Below are positions 1 to 12,600 of a stretch of DNA of 64,000 nucleotides, piece after piece; positions within the stretch are counted from its first letter, which is position 1, and every line of letters starts with the position of its first letter. The notes under the pieces are model-generated. The model did no database searches. It saw only the letters and a program-made list of their open reading frames with translations, and was not told the DNA's origin. The stretch lies in contig OX421498.1 in NCBI GenBank assembly GCA_949126835.1, positions 32,726,000-32,789,999 of the forward strand, written 5' to 3'. Made by a program: the position numbers and the translations under genes. The stretch comes from Anisus vortex (lineage: Eukaryota; Mollusca; Gastropoda; Planorbidae).

Positions 1-796
1 ATTCTAAGGCATGATGAAAGAGTTCTATAAATCATAATGTTCTAATGGTCATAATGCATAATATCTTTTTTTTCCTTCTATTCTGTTGACTGCATATTAA
101 AACTACATATACAACAGATAGTTATAAACTTTAATTTTTTTCTACATAAAGCCCAGACAATATTTTAAAACAAATTGTATGTTTTTATTTAAATAATGTT
201 AACACATCCTTTGCATCCTGTAATTGTTTTAACAATTTAATTCTGATGATGTGGAATGTAATTTTGTAATTTCATATAACTTTCTTTATGTGGCCAAAAC
301 TTGTGTCATCTTTTGGGTTTCATTATCATACATTAGAGCAAAGAGTATTTCTTTAACAGGTCTGGAAAATGATTTTGTCATTTGGTATATTGCTGGTTAG
401 TTACAACAACAAGGCTGGCAATGGTCAGTTTTCATGGCAAAGTTCAGACAAAAAGAATGACCGTCTCTTTGCCTGTGTAGAGTGTAATTTTTAAGTTATA
501 ATATAATTTGATGTAAATTTTTGCAAGTTTCATTTCTGTTTTGTCGGCTTAAGTTGGAGGAAAAAAAACATCAGCATCTTGCCAAATACTAGTTATTTTC
601 AAAGTAAATAGATTTGTATGTAATTGTTGTATTCTTCTATGATTTTATGGGATGTAAATATCTGCTTTCACTTTAGTTCTTTATTTCATCTACAGTTATT
701 ACAATAATCACTTTCACTATTTATTTAGCCTGCTGTAAGTACAAAGTTTGATGCCTATGAATGCTAAATGATTCTTTCTCATGCTTGTACTTGTAG
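1..796. other. AT-rich sequence, probably intronic
   Basis: No gene seen. The stretch is AT-rich with T and A runs and no long open frame. It ends in TTGTAG just before the candidate last exon at 797, so it is probably the final intron of a plus-strand gene that begins outside the window. Confidence 0.4.
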
Positions 797-856
797 GGCT
801 CAAATGCTGAGCTTGTTGTGGGTGGCATTGGACTCATCATCTACAACTTCAACTAA
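797..856 (+). CDS. Candidate last coding exon of an unidentified gene (partial)
   Basis: After an acceptor-like TTGTAG, 19 codons stay open to a TAA stop and give a small hydrophobic C-terminus (ELVVGGIGLIIYNFN). A Gly-Gly-Ile-Gly-Leu-Ile-Ile core suggests the end of a membrane segment. Phase 0 at the acceptor is assumed. Another phase also stays open for some distance, so the frame is not certain. A long AT-rich tail with AATAAA follows, which fits a terminal exon. The protein family is not recognisable from so few residues, and the rest of the gene lies to the left of the window. Confidence 0.4.
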   Translation, partial: GSNAELVVGGIGLIIYNFN

Positions 857-2945
857 CTTGCTTCTCTCTCTCTCTCTCTCTTGATGTACAGTAGTCATTG
901 TTTTATTCTGCAGGTACCTACAGTATGTACATACAGTACCCATGCACACATTTTTAGCATTAAGACAGTAGTTGTACATAAAAAAAAAAGAAAGATTGTT
1001 ACAGTACTGTACTGTATTTTACTCACCACGAAAGAAGTTGAAAGTTGAAATCCGCAATATATTTTCTCATATAATAAAATGAAAAAAAAATCTGCAAAGT
1101 CTAGAATCCGCAAATGTTGAACCATGAAGTAGCAACTGTATTCCTAATGTTCTTAGTCTCACTTTTTTCTGTCTTTCCTTTAAATGTCTTCGTTCATCAT
1201 AACCACTAGATATTCACCATATCGTTTGAGGCTGTTAAGCCCTTTAATTTTCAAAGCTAATCTTTATGTTATATAAAAAAAACAATCCTAATTATTTGAG
1301 ACCTGGGTATCCTACAAGCTTGGTGCAATTTAGGAAAATTTGTTTTTTTTTTTCCAGCTTTCTTGGACATCAGCTTGTAGTGTTGATAACCTCAGAATTA
1401 ATATCAAACAAATAACTAATCCATCCCAACTCTCAGTAAATGTCTGTCTTAGTCTAGACGTTGACTCTATCAGGGTTTTAAAAAATGAACTTTTTTCTCT
1501 TTATTTCATTAATGTACTTACATTTTTCACTCCTTCTTTGGATAGGTGTTCAGGAGTAACACTATTAGTATATTTACCTGTTTTGCTCAAATTTTGTTTC
1601 TTTATGTACATTGTTCTTTTATTGGTGGCTTTACCTTTTCTTTGACCCCGTGTATCATCCTTTTATGTTTTGTATTTTTTTATGAACTTGTTCTTTAGGT
1701 GCTAGAAAGCACAGATCATATCATAGCTATGGTAATCATTTCTCATACGAGTTTAGAAAGATTATAGAGTTTTTTTTTCATTGGTCCTAGTTTTTACCAA
1801 GCTACTTCACCTGAATTTTTTTGTCATCCAATTATGACAGAAATATGATCCCTCTGGCATGCTTAGTCCCTGTGGCCTGGGGACAAAGTCAGGAGAAGGT
1901 TTGTTACAGGCTGCAATGTAAAGCTTCGTAACAGCCTGCATATGGTAAAGTTGTTTCAGTATTATCACACTGTCTTGTCAGAAAGTTCCAGCATCATGTT
2001 AACTGAAAGCAACTTGTGCTTTTTAATAATACCTTTGATATTTCTTTCTTGACACTGTGTCAGTCTCAAATATTGTATCAGTTGACACATAGCAGATTGA
2101 ACTATATTATCTCAGAATTTAAAAAGAGCTGCAATGTTAGCCTCATCCAATTTGTATGTTTATGCCTATTGAAAAAAAACCTGTGATCATGCGTCTCTTT
2201 GATTTTTTTTTGTTCTTACATAAAATTTGGTTTGTGCTAATAATTGTTTCCTAACATCACCAGTATTAGATTATGGTTAATGTAATTTTTTTAATGTTTT
2301 TTTAATTTAGTTTTTACCTCCTGATTTTAATTGTTTAAACAGAGTTTTGCCCTTTTTATATAGTAAATTAAGTCTGGCATCTTAAAAATATTATCAGTTT
2401 TTTTTTACTGGAACAAAAACTTTTTGTTAAAAGATTTTTTTTAAAGTTATTCTTTAATTTAAATTAACATTTTCACCCCCCCCCCCCCATCCTGTTTTAA
2501 AACAGAGGGACAAAAATAGCTAGAAAGAGTTAATGTTAATTAATATATTTTTTCTCTTTATAAAACCTTATGGTTTCTTTCATTATCTTCTGGACCACAG
2601 TTTTCCTAAACTATCATTGTCTTCAATTATTCATAGATGCATGAAAAAATAAAATGAACAAAGTCAGTAATTTAGTCAAGCATGTGTGTTACATGCTCAA
2701 TCATTGTAAGGCTAGATAAACACACAAACAATGTCTTTCTGATGCCTTGTTTTCACACATGTTACTAATACTGGATATTTTTTTTAATGTATTATGTCAA
2801 GTTCATTTTTTTAAATGCCATCTTGTATAGCTGTCATAATTACAATTGGAGTGATTAATATTTGATGAAGTGGGGTATGATTTATATCAATTATGTTTTG
2901 AAGTTTTTATATATTTTGGAAATAAATCATGGCAAAAATAAGGTG
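857..2945 (+). other. Candidate 3' UTR ending at AATAAA
   Basis: About 2.1 kb of AT-rich sequence without an open frame follows the candidate stop at 854-856. It contains a CT microsatellite near 864, many T runs, a C tract near 2477, and an AATAAA hexamer at 2921-2926 with a T-rich stretch just downstream. This arrangement fits a long 3' UTR with a cleavage site near 2945. An alternative is that the stretch is ordinary intergenic DNA. Confidence 0.35.
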
Positions 2946-3041
2946 GTTGTTTGTTTTTTTTGGCATTTTAATTTTAAACATCCTAATATTATGTGTTGAA
3001 ATTATGTGACTAACAGATTTAACAGGAACTAACTGATCACT

Positions 3042-3262
3042 GTGGTCTAGCACAGCACATTTGGATTGCTGTACCATAATCCTGGGTTCAAATCCTGGTG
3101 AAGGTTACAGTTTTTTAAATTTTGTCTTGGTCTGGAGGGTGTCCCTGAGTCAACCCAGCACTGAAGGGTACCTGACAATATTTGGGGAAAAGTAAAAGAG
3201 GCTGGCCACACAATCCCCTAGTATGCCATGGAAACGTGCAAGCAGTGCTTCTATATGGATCA
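3042..3262 (+). mobile_element. tRNA-derived SINE, plus orientation
   Basis: The left part has a B-box-like GGGTTCAAATCCTGG after a degenerate A-box region, as in tRNA-headed SINEs. The body then follows the same order as the other copies in this window: a GGAGGGTGTCCCTGAGT block, a GGGTACCTGAC block, GGCCACACAATCCCCTAGTATGCC and a GATCAA end. It lies between two convergent 3' ends. The tRNA half is diverged and would not fold as a functional tRNA. Confidence 0.8.
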
Positions 3263-3407
3263 AATTGCCCTTTTTATTATTCTTTAAACAGAATTCAGAA
3301 GGTGAATGAAAAATCTCACACAAGCAAAAACTTTTTTCCCAAACATACGAAAGAAAAATTAAATATAAACAAATAAGTCTTTTAAAATACAACAACGTTA
3401 CAATTGT

Positions 3408-3413
3408 TTAATT
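3408..3413 (-). terminator. Candidate poly(A) signal ATTAAA of the hydrolase gene
   Basis: Read on the minus strand this is ATTAAA, about 70 nt past the stop codon at 3482. An AATAAA on the same strand at 3273-3278 is an alternative but lies in or next to the SINE tail. The choice between them cannot be made from sequence alone. Confidence 0.3.
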
Positions 3414-3481
3414 CTGATGATCTCTGAATACAGTACACATAATTTCTGTTGCACAGCAAACATGACTAATTGATGAACCAG

Positions 3482-3612
3482 TTACAGCTGTAGGTTAGGG
3501 TGAAATACTTTGACGAGGTTCAATAGATACATAGAGATTACTCCTGCATTTGTCTTATGAAGATCATAGGCTCCCTCGGGAAATACCAAGGCACCAGGTA
3601 ACATTGGAAAAT
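3482..3612 (-). CDS. Hydrolase gene, last coding exon
   Basis: The acceptor is ATCTGTAG, and the split codon G|AT gives Asp367. The exon encodes the C-terminal strand and helix (PGALVFPEGAYDLHKTN, then a hydrophobic helix) and ends at TAA. Confidence 0.8.
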
Positions 3613-6600
3613 CTACAGATGGAACAAATGAGCGTTTGTAAATATTGAGAAAGGAAACAAACGTGTTGAAAAAAAAAATAACTCTGCAAGTTCTTGTCAT
3701 TGTGTAATTTTTTTGGTTGTGCATAAATTTAACAGAACTTGAGGTTTGAATACATGCACGCTGTTCAGACTTTGATATATAGTCTGGCAAAACAATGTGT
3801 TATAAATATAAAAGAATGAACCAGCATGATTTTTTCTCTTTATAGCTTTTATATTTATAAAATTAAGTATAAATAATACATTAGCAAAGGAAATTTATCA
3901 AAATCTCAATAGATCTGCACTATCAAACTGCACATTTTTTTTATACAGTTGAACAAGACTCCTCTACATTTACAAAAGGGTGTCCCAGCAACAACCAAGT
4001 GCGATAAAGAAACAAAGGATTAGAGCTTGAGTTTTAGAACAAGGGATATAAATGTTTCCACAAGGAATATACTGTAGAGTTTGAACGTTATTAATATTCT
4101 ATTGTAACTAAGGATCAGTTCCTGGAGAGAATAGTTTTTATTTGATTCAAAATGAATAAAGTCGTTGATGGAAAAAGGCAATCCTTGGGAATAACTGTTA
4201 TCATTATTATTATTATAACTGTTGTTATGATTGGCTAACAGAATGATGGCTCGAGAAAATCAAAATTTAATAGCAAACAGAAATTATTCTGACAAAGAGC
4301 GAAAGGACTATAAAAGTTTTTGTTTCAAGTCTTTTATAAAATTATTAATTTCATTTCACAAATTATCTTGTAAAAAGTGTAAATAATATAATTAAGGTGT
4401 GTCTTCAATGCTTTTTTTAACTGTTACTTTATTGTTGCTTATTTACACAGACAGTAAATTAACGATTATTTATAATCCTGTATAAGTTACACATTTTTAT
4501 ATCTTGTCTCCCATTTTATTTTTAGGTTGCCGTTCTTCATTTTCTCACTTATGAGCAGGCATGTATGGACTTGGGCAATCACTGTAATTTCCATTGCCAA
4601 CTACTAGCTAAAAATAGTAAAAATAAAAAGAAAGAAAACCTACCTAACTTTCCCCTGTATGTAGAAATATTAGCATGGGGAATAGCCAATCTGTCCACAA
4701 TGTCATAGTACAGAGTTTTTTCTACTTCAGGGTCAAGTTCGCCAAATACGACAAAGCGTGGGACATTTAATAACCCAGATGACAGTGCCAAACCTCCAGC
4801 CTGAAAATTTAAAGTTTAAAAAAAAAGGGGGATAATCCATTGATCACAACAAAAAATTCTTATAGGCCCTATTTATATTATTGAAAGAGAAACAACAAAA
4901 TTATCAGCAGACTACAGAACAAATAAAAAGTGTGATTTGCATAGTAGTAGTGGTATACAAAACTTCCTTTTTTTTTCTGTATAGGCTTAAAAAACAACTA
5001 TATCAGGGGTTGGAAACCCATGGCTCGCGAGCCAGATGTGGCTCTTTTGATGGCTGCATCTGGCTCGCAGACAAATGTTCGATCATTTAAAAAATATTTT
5101 TTTTAACTTTTTGATCTACATATTAATTGCATATCAATATTTCATTCTACAAATTAACTAAAGTCTACTGCATCTAAGCATCAGACGAAATCAGAGACAT
5201 AATTATTGTACTTTTACTTTTAGAGTTGAAAATACACAAAATGTACACATTTACTTGAATTTTTAATTTTAAACATAACTTATGGCTCTCACAGAATAAC
5301 TTTTCAAAATATGTGGTGTCCATGGCTCTCTCAGACAAAAAGGTTCCCGACCCCTGGGTTAGATGAATAACTGTGATGAGATATTAATATTGGTAAATCA
5401 AAAGCAAAGTCATTGAAATTACTTTTCCAGTACAATTTTCTAAACTGTTTTATTTTGTATTGTTGCTTTTGAATATAATGATTAATTAAATTAGTTGAAA
5501 TCACATCGCCTAGCCACATTGCTTTTTTTCCAACTCAAAAAAAAATTTAGAAATAAGTCTATAAGCATAATCTTAGATGTAAGTGTAAGACTTTAAAATA
5601 TTTATATAAATGCCTACTGGGCTAAACATGTACACCCTCTTTATAGTATTTGGGCCTCAAGCTTCAAAATTGAATAAAGAGAAAAATATTATGAGGAATA
5701 CTCCGGCATCAGCATCATTACCGCTTACGCTCTACAGCAATTACAGAGAAAAAAATACATTTATAAAATAATAATAATTTGTGTGTGTATGTGATAAAAG
5801 GACATAAGAAATAGGTTAACCAATAATCCAATTAATATATTTCATTAGCCCTAGAATGACCATGAGCCATTTTGTGAGCGTCAAAAACACCTTAAAGATA
5901 ATAAAATGCATTTAAAGAAAATATTATTTTATAATGCATAGGCCTACATTTAATCATATTTATTTCACATTTCATTATAATAATTTCATTATCTTGTTTT
6001 ATTATTTACAGTTTTAAAAATAAAATTTGCCTAATAGTTACTTGCTTGATAGTTACGACTTAAGGCGTAATTTGCCTAATAGTTACTTGCTTGATAGTTA
6101 CGACTTAAGGCGTAATTTGCCTAATAGTTACTTGCTTGATAGTTACGACTTAAGGCGTAATTTGCCTAATAGTTACTTGCTTGATAGTTACGACTTAAGG
6201 CGTAATTTGCCTAATAGTTACTTGCTTGATAGTTACGACTTAAGGCGTAATTTGCCTAATAGTTACTTGCTTGATAGTTACGACTTAAGGCGTAATTTGC
6301 CTAAAAGTTACTTGCTTGATAGTTACGACTTAAGGCGTAATTTGCCTAATAGTTACTTGCTTGATAGTTACGACTTAAGGCGGAATTTGCCTAATAGTTA
6401 CTTGTTTGATAGTTACGACTTAAGGCGTAATTTGCCTAATAGTTACTTGCTTGATAGTTACGACTTAAGGCGTAATTTGCCTGATAGTTACTTGCTTGAT
6501 AGTTACGACTTAAGGCGTAATTTGCCTAATAGTTACTTGCTTGATAGTTACGACTTAAGGCGGAATTTGCCTAATAGTTACTTGCTTGATAGTTACGACT

Positions 6601-9600
6601 TAAGGCGTAATTTGCCTAATAGTTACTTGTTTGATAGTTACGACTTAAGGCGTAATTTGCCTAATAGTTACTTGCTTGATAGTTACGACTTAAGGCGTAA
6701 TTTGCCTAATAGTTACTTGTTTGATAGTTACGACTTAAGGCGTAATTTGCCTAATAGTTACTTGCTTGATAGTTACGACTTAAGGCGTAATTTGCCTAAT
6801 AGTTACTTGTTTGATAGTTACGACTTAAGGCGTAGAGATAAACTACGAGCTAGGACTTAGAAAATAATCATGAGGGTCGCAGCTAATCTGTGTAGAAAAA
6901 AACCCTTCATGATATCCAAAATTTAAACATATATTTGAATTCCTATGGAAAAGAACATTTTAGACTTACAATTGTTTTCTTTTAAAATGTTTAATTAAAT
7001 TATTAAATGAATTTTGTTTATGTTAAAATGAATTTTTAACTCAAATATAAATAAGAAACTGGCTGTTTTATTTGGTTAAAAGCGGAACAGAGAGTGTAAG
7101 GTTGTTGAAGTTGGTGATCCAGTAATATCTATGATAGTTGTCATAGGACACTTGACATCTAGAAGGATAGGAAATTAGACAAACTGAGAAGGATAAAAAA
7201 CTATAATACAACTTTTACAAGTCTTTAGGATAAAACACTAGACAAACAGAAGGATAAAACCTAGACAAATAGAATGATAGAAAACTAGACAAACATAATG
7301 ATAAAACACTAGGCAAATAGAATGATAAAACACTAATCAAACATAATGATAGAACAATAGACAAATAGAATGATAGAACAATAGACAAACATAATGATAG
7401 AACACTAGACAAATAGAATGATAAAACACTAGACAAATAGAATGATAAAACACTAGACAAACATAATGATAGAACACTAGACAAATAGAATGATAGAACA
7501 ATAGACAAACATAATGATAGAACACTAGACAAATAGAATGATAAAACACTAGACAAACAGAATGACAAAATACTAGACAAACAGAATGATAAAACACTAG
7601 ACAAACAGAATGATAAAACACCAGACAAACTGAAGGATAAAACACTAGACAAACAGAATGATAAAACACTAGACAAATAGAATGATAGAAAACTAGACAA
7701 ACATAATGATAAAACACTAGACAAATAGAATGATAAAACACTAATCAAACATAATGATAGAACACTAGACAAACTAAATGATAAAACACTAGACAAACAG
7801 AATGACAAAACACTAGACAAACAGAATGATAAAACACTAGACAAACAGAATGATAAAACACCAGACAAACTAGAGAAGGATAAAACACTAGACAAACAGA
7901 ATGACAAAACACTAGACAAACAGAATGATAAAACACTAGACAAACAGAATGATAAAACACCAGACAAACTAGAGAAGGATAAAACACTAGACAAACAGAA
8001 TGACAAAACACTAGACAAACAGAATGATAAAACACTAGACAAACAGAATGATAAAACACTAGACAAATAGAATGATAGAAAACTAGACAAACATAATGAT
8101 AAAATACTAGACAAATAGAATGATAGAACACTAGACAAACAGAATGATAAAACACTAGACAAATAGAATGATAGAAAACTAGACAAACATAATGATAAAA
8201 CACTAGACAAATAGAATGATAAAACACTAGACAAATAGAATGATAGAACAATAGACAAACAGAATGATAAAACACTAGGCTAACTGAATGATAAAACACT
8301 AGGCAAATAGAATGATAGAACAATAGACAAACAGAATGATAAAACACTAGACTAATAGAATGATAAAACACTAGACAAACTGAATGATAAAACACTAGAC
8401 TAATAGAATGATAAAACAATAGACAAACAGAATGATAAAACACTAGACTAACTGAATGATAAAACACTAGGCAAATAGAATGATAGAACAATAGACAAAC
8501 AGAATGATAAAACACTAGACTAATAGAATGATAAAACACTAGACAAACTGAATGATAAAACACTAGACTAATAGAATGATAAAACAATAGACAAACAGAA
8601 TGATAAAACACTAGACAAATAGAATGATAGAACAATAGACAAACAGAATGATAAAACACTAGACAAATAGAATGATAGAACATTAGACAAACAGAATGAT
8701 AAAACACTAGACAAATAGAATGATAGAACATTAGACAAACAGAATGATAAAACACTAGACAAATAGAATGATAAAACACTAGACAAACAGAATGATAAAA
8801 CACTAGGCAAAAAGAATGATAGAACAATAGACAAACAGAAGGATAAAACCTAGACAAATAGAATGATAGAAAACTAGACAAACATAATGATAGAACACTA
8901 GACAAATAGAATGATAAAACACTAGACAAACAGAATGACAAAATACTAGACAAACAGAATGATAAAACACTAGACAAACAGAATGATAAAACACCAGACA
9001 AACTGAAGGATAAAACACTAGACAAACAGAATGATAAAACACTAGACAAATAGAATGATAGAAAACTAGACAAACATAATGATAAAACACTAGACAAATA
9101 GAATGATAAAACACTAATCAAACATAATGATAGAACACTAGACAAACTAAATGATAAAACACTAGACAAACAGAATGACAAAACACTAGACAAACAGAAT
9201 GATAAAACACTAGACAAACAGAATGATAAAACACCAGACAAACTAGAGAAGGATAAAACACTAGACAAACAGAATGACAAAACACTAGACAAACAGAATG
9301 ATAAAACACTAGACAAACAGAATGATAAAACACCAGACAAACTAGAGAAGGATAAAACACTAGACAAACAGAATGATAAAACACTAGACAAATAGAATGA
9401 TAGAAAACTAGACAAACATAATGATAAAATACTAGACAAATAGAATGATAGAACACTAGACAAACAGAATGATAAAACACTAGACAAATAGAATGATAGA
9501 AAACTAGACAAACATAATGATAAAACACTAGACAAATAGAATGATAAAACACTAGACAAACAGAATGATAAAACACTAGACTAATAGAATGATAAAACAC

Positions 9601-12600
9601 TAGACAAACTGAATGATAAAACACTAGGCAAATAGAATGATAGAACAATAGACAAACAGAATGATAAAACACTAGACTAATAGAATGATAAAACACTAGA
9701 CAAACTGAATGATAAAACACTAGACTAATAGAATGATAAAACAATAGACAAACAGAATGATAAAACACTAGACAAATAGAATGATAGAACAATAGACAAA
9801 CAGAATGATAAAACACTAGACAAATAGAATGATAGAACATTAGACAAACAGAATGATAAAACACTAGACAAATAGAATGATAGAACATTAGACAAACAGA
9901 ATGATAAAACACTAGACAAATAGAATGATAAAACACTAGACAAACAGAATGATAAAACACTAGGCAAAAAGAATGATAGAACAATAGACAAACAGAATGA
10001 TAAAACACTAGACAAACTGAATGATAAAACACTAGACAAATAGAATGATAAAACACTAGACAAACAGAATGATAAAACACTAGACAAATAGAATGATAGA
10101 ACACTAGACAAACAGAATGATAAAACACTAGACAAATAGAATGATAAAACACTAGACAAACAGAATGATAAAACACTAGGCAAATATAATGATAGAACAA
10201 TAGACAAACAGAATGATAAAACACTAGACAAACTAATTGATTAAACACAAGACAAACAGAATGATAGAACAATAGACAAACAGAATGATAAAACACTAGA
10301 CAAATAGAATGATAGAAAACTAGACAAACATAATGATAAAACACTAGACAAATAGAATGATAAAACACTAGACAAACAGAATGATAAAACACTAGACTAA
10401 TAGAATGATAAAACACTAGACAAACTGAATGATAAAACACTAGGCAAATAGAATGATAGAACAATAGACAAACAGAATGATAAAACACTAGACTAATAGA
10501 ATGATAAAACACTAGACAAACTGAATGATAAAACACTAGACTAATAGAATGATAAAACAATAGACAAACAGAATGATAAAACACTAGACAAATAGAATGA
10601 TAGAACAATAGACAAACAGAATGATAAAACACTAGACAAATAGAATGATAGAACATTAGACAAACAGAATGATAAAACACTAGACAAATAGAATGATAGA
10701 ACATTAGACAAACAGAATGATAAAACACTAGACAAATAGAATGATAAAACACTAGACAAACAGAATGATAAAACACTAGGCAAAAAGAATGATAGAACAA
10801 TAGACAAACAGAATGATAAAACACTAGACAAACTGAATGATAAAACACTAGACAAACAGAATGATAGAACAATAGACAAACAGAATGATAGAACATTAGA
10901 CAAATAGAATGATAAAACACTAGGCAAATAGAATGATAAAACACTAGGCAAATAGAATGATAGAACAATAGACAAACAGAATGATAAAACACTAGACAAA
11001 CAGAATGATAAAACACTAGACAAATAGAATGATAAAACATTAGACAAACAGAATGATAAAACACTAGACAAACTAATTGATTAAACACTAGACAAACTAA
11101 ATGATAAAACACTAGACAAACAGAATGATAAAAAACTAGACAAACAGAATGATAGAACAATAGACAAACAGAATTATAAAACACTAGGCAAATAGAATGA
11201 TAAAACACTAGACAAATAGAATGATAAAACACTAGACAAATAGAATGATAGAACACTAGACAAACAGAATGATAAAACACTAGACAAACTGAATGATAAA
11301 ACACTAGACAAACAGAATGATAAAACACTAGACAAATAGAATGATAGAACACTAGACAAACAGAATGATAAAACACTAGACAAATAGAATGATAAAACAC
11401 TAGACAAACAGAATGATAAAACACTAGGCAAATAGAATGATAGAACAATAGACAAACAGAATGATAAAACACTAGACAAACTAATTGATTAAACACTAGA
11501 CAAACTAAATGATAAAACACTAGACAAACAGAATGATAAAAAACTAGACAAACAGAATGATAGAACAATAGACAAACAGAATTATAAAACACTAGGCAAA
11601 TAGAATGATAAAACACTAGACAAATAGAATGATAAAACACTAGACAAACTAATTGATTAAACACTAGACAAACTAAATGATAAAACACTAGACAAACAGA
11701 ATGATAAAAAACTAGACAAACAGAATGATAGAACAATAGACAAACAGAATTATAAAACACTAGGCAAATAGAATGATAAAACACTAGACAAATAGAATGA
11801 TAGAACAATAGACAAACAGAATGATAAAACACTAGACAAACTAATTGATTAAACACTAGACAAACTAAATGATAAAACACTAGACAAACAGAATGATAAA
11901 AAACTAGACAAACAGAATGATAGAACAATAGACAAACAGAATTATAAAACACTAGGCAAATAGAATGATAAAACACTAGACAAATAGAATGATAAAACAC
12001 TAGACAAATAGAATGATAAAACACTAGACAAACAGAATGATAAAACACTAGACAAATAGAATGATAGAACAATAGACAAATAGAATGATAAAACACTAGG
12101 CAAATAGAATGATAAAACACTAGACAAATAGAATGATAAAACACTAGACAAACTAATTGATTAAACACTAGACAAACTAAATGATAAAACACTAGACAAA
12201 CAGAATGATAAAAAACTAGACAAACAGAATGATAGAACAATAGACAAACAGAATGATAAAACACTAGGCAAATAGAATGATAGAACACTAGACAAACAGA
12301 ATGATAAAACACTAGACAAACATAATAATAAAACACTAGACAAACAGAATGATAGAACAATAGACAAACAGAATGATAAAACACTAGACAAACAGAAGGA
12401 TAAAACACCAGACAAACAGAATGATAGAACAATAGACAAACAGAATGATAAAACACTAGAAAAACAGAATGATAGAACAATAGACAAACAGAATGATAAA
12501 ACACTAGACAAACATAATAATAAAACACTAGACAAACAGAATGATAGAACAATAGACAAACAGAATGATAAAACACTAGACAAACAGAAGGATAAAACAC

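Noticed and set aside
6027..6860. A 277-codon plus-strand frame of 15-residue repeats
   Set aside because: It is a product of a 45-bp tandem unit without stops, begins with TTG, and lies in an intron of the opposite strand. No signal or promoter is visible.
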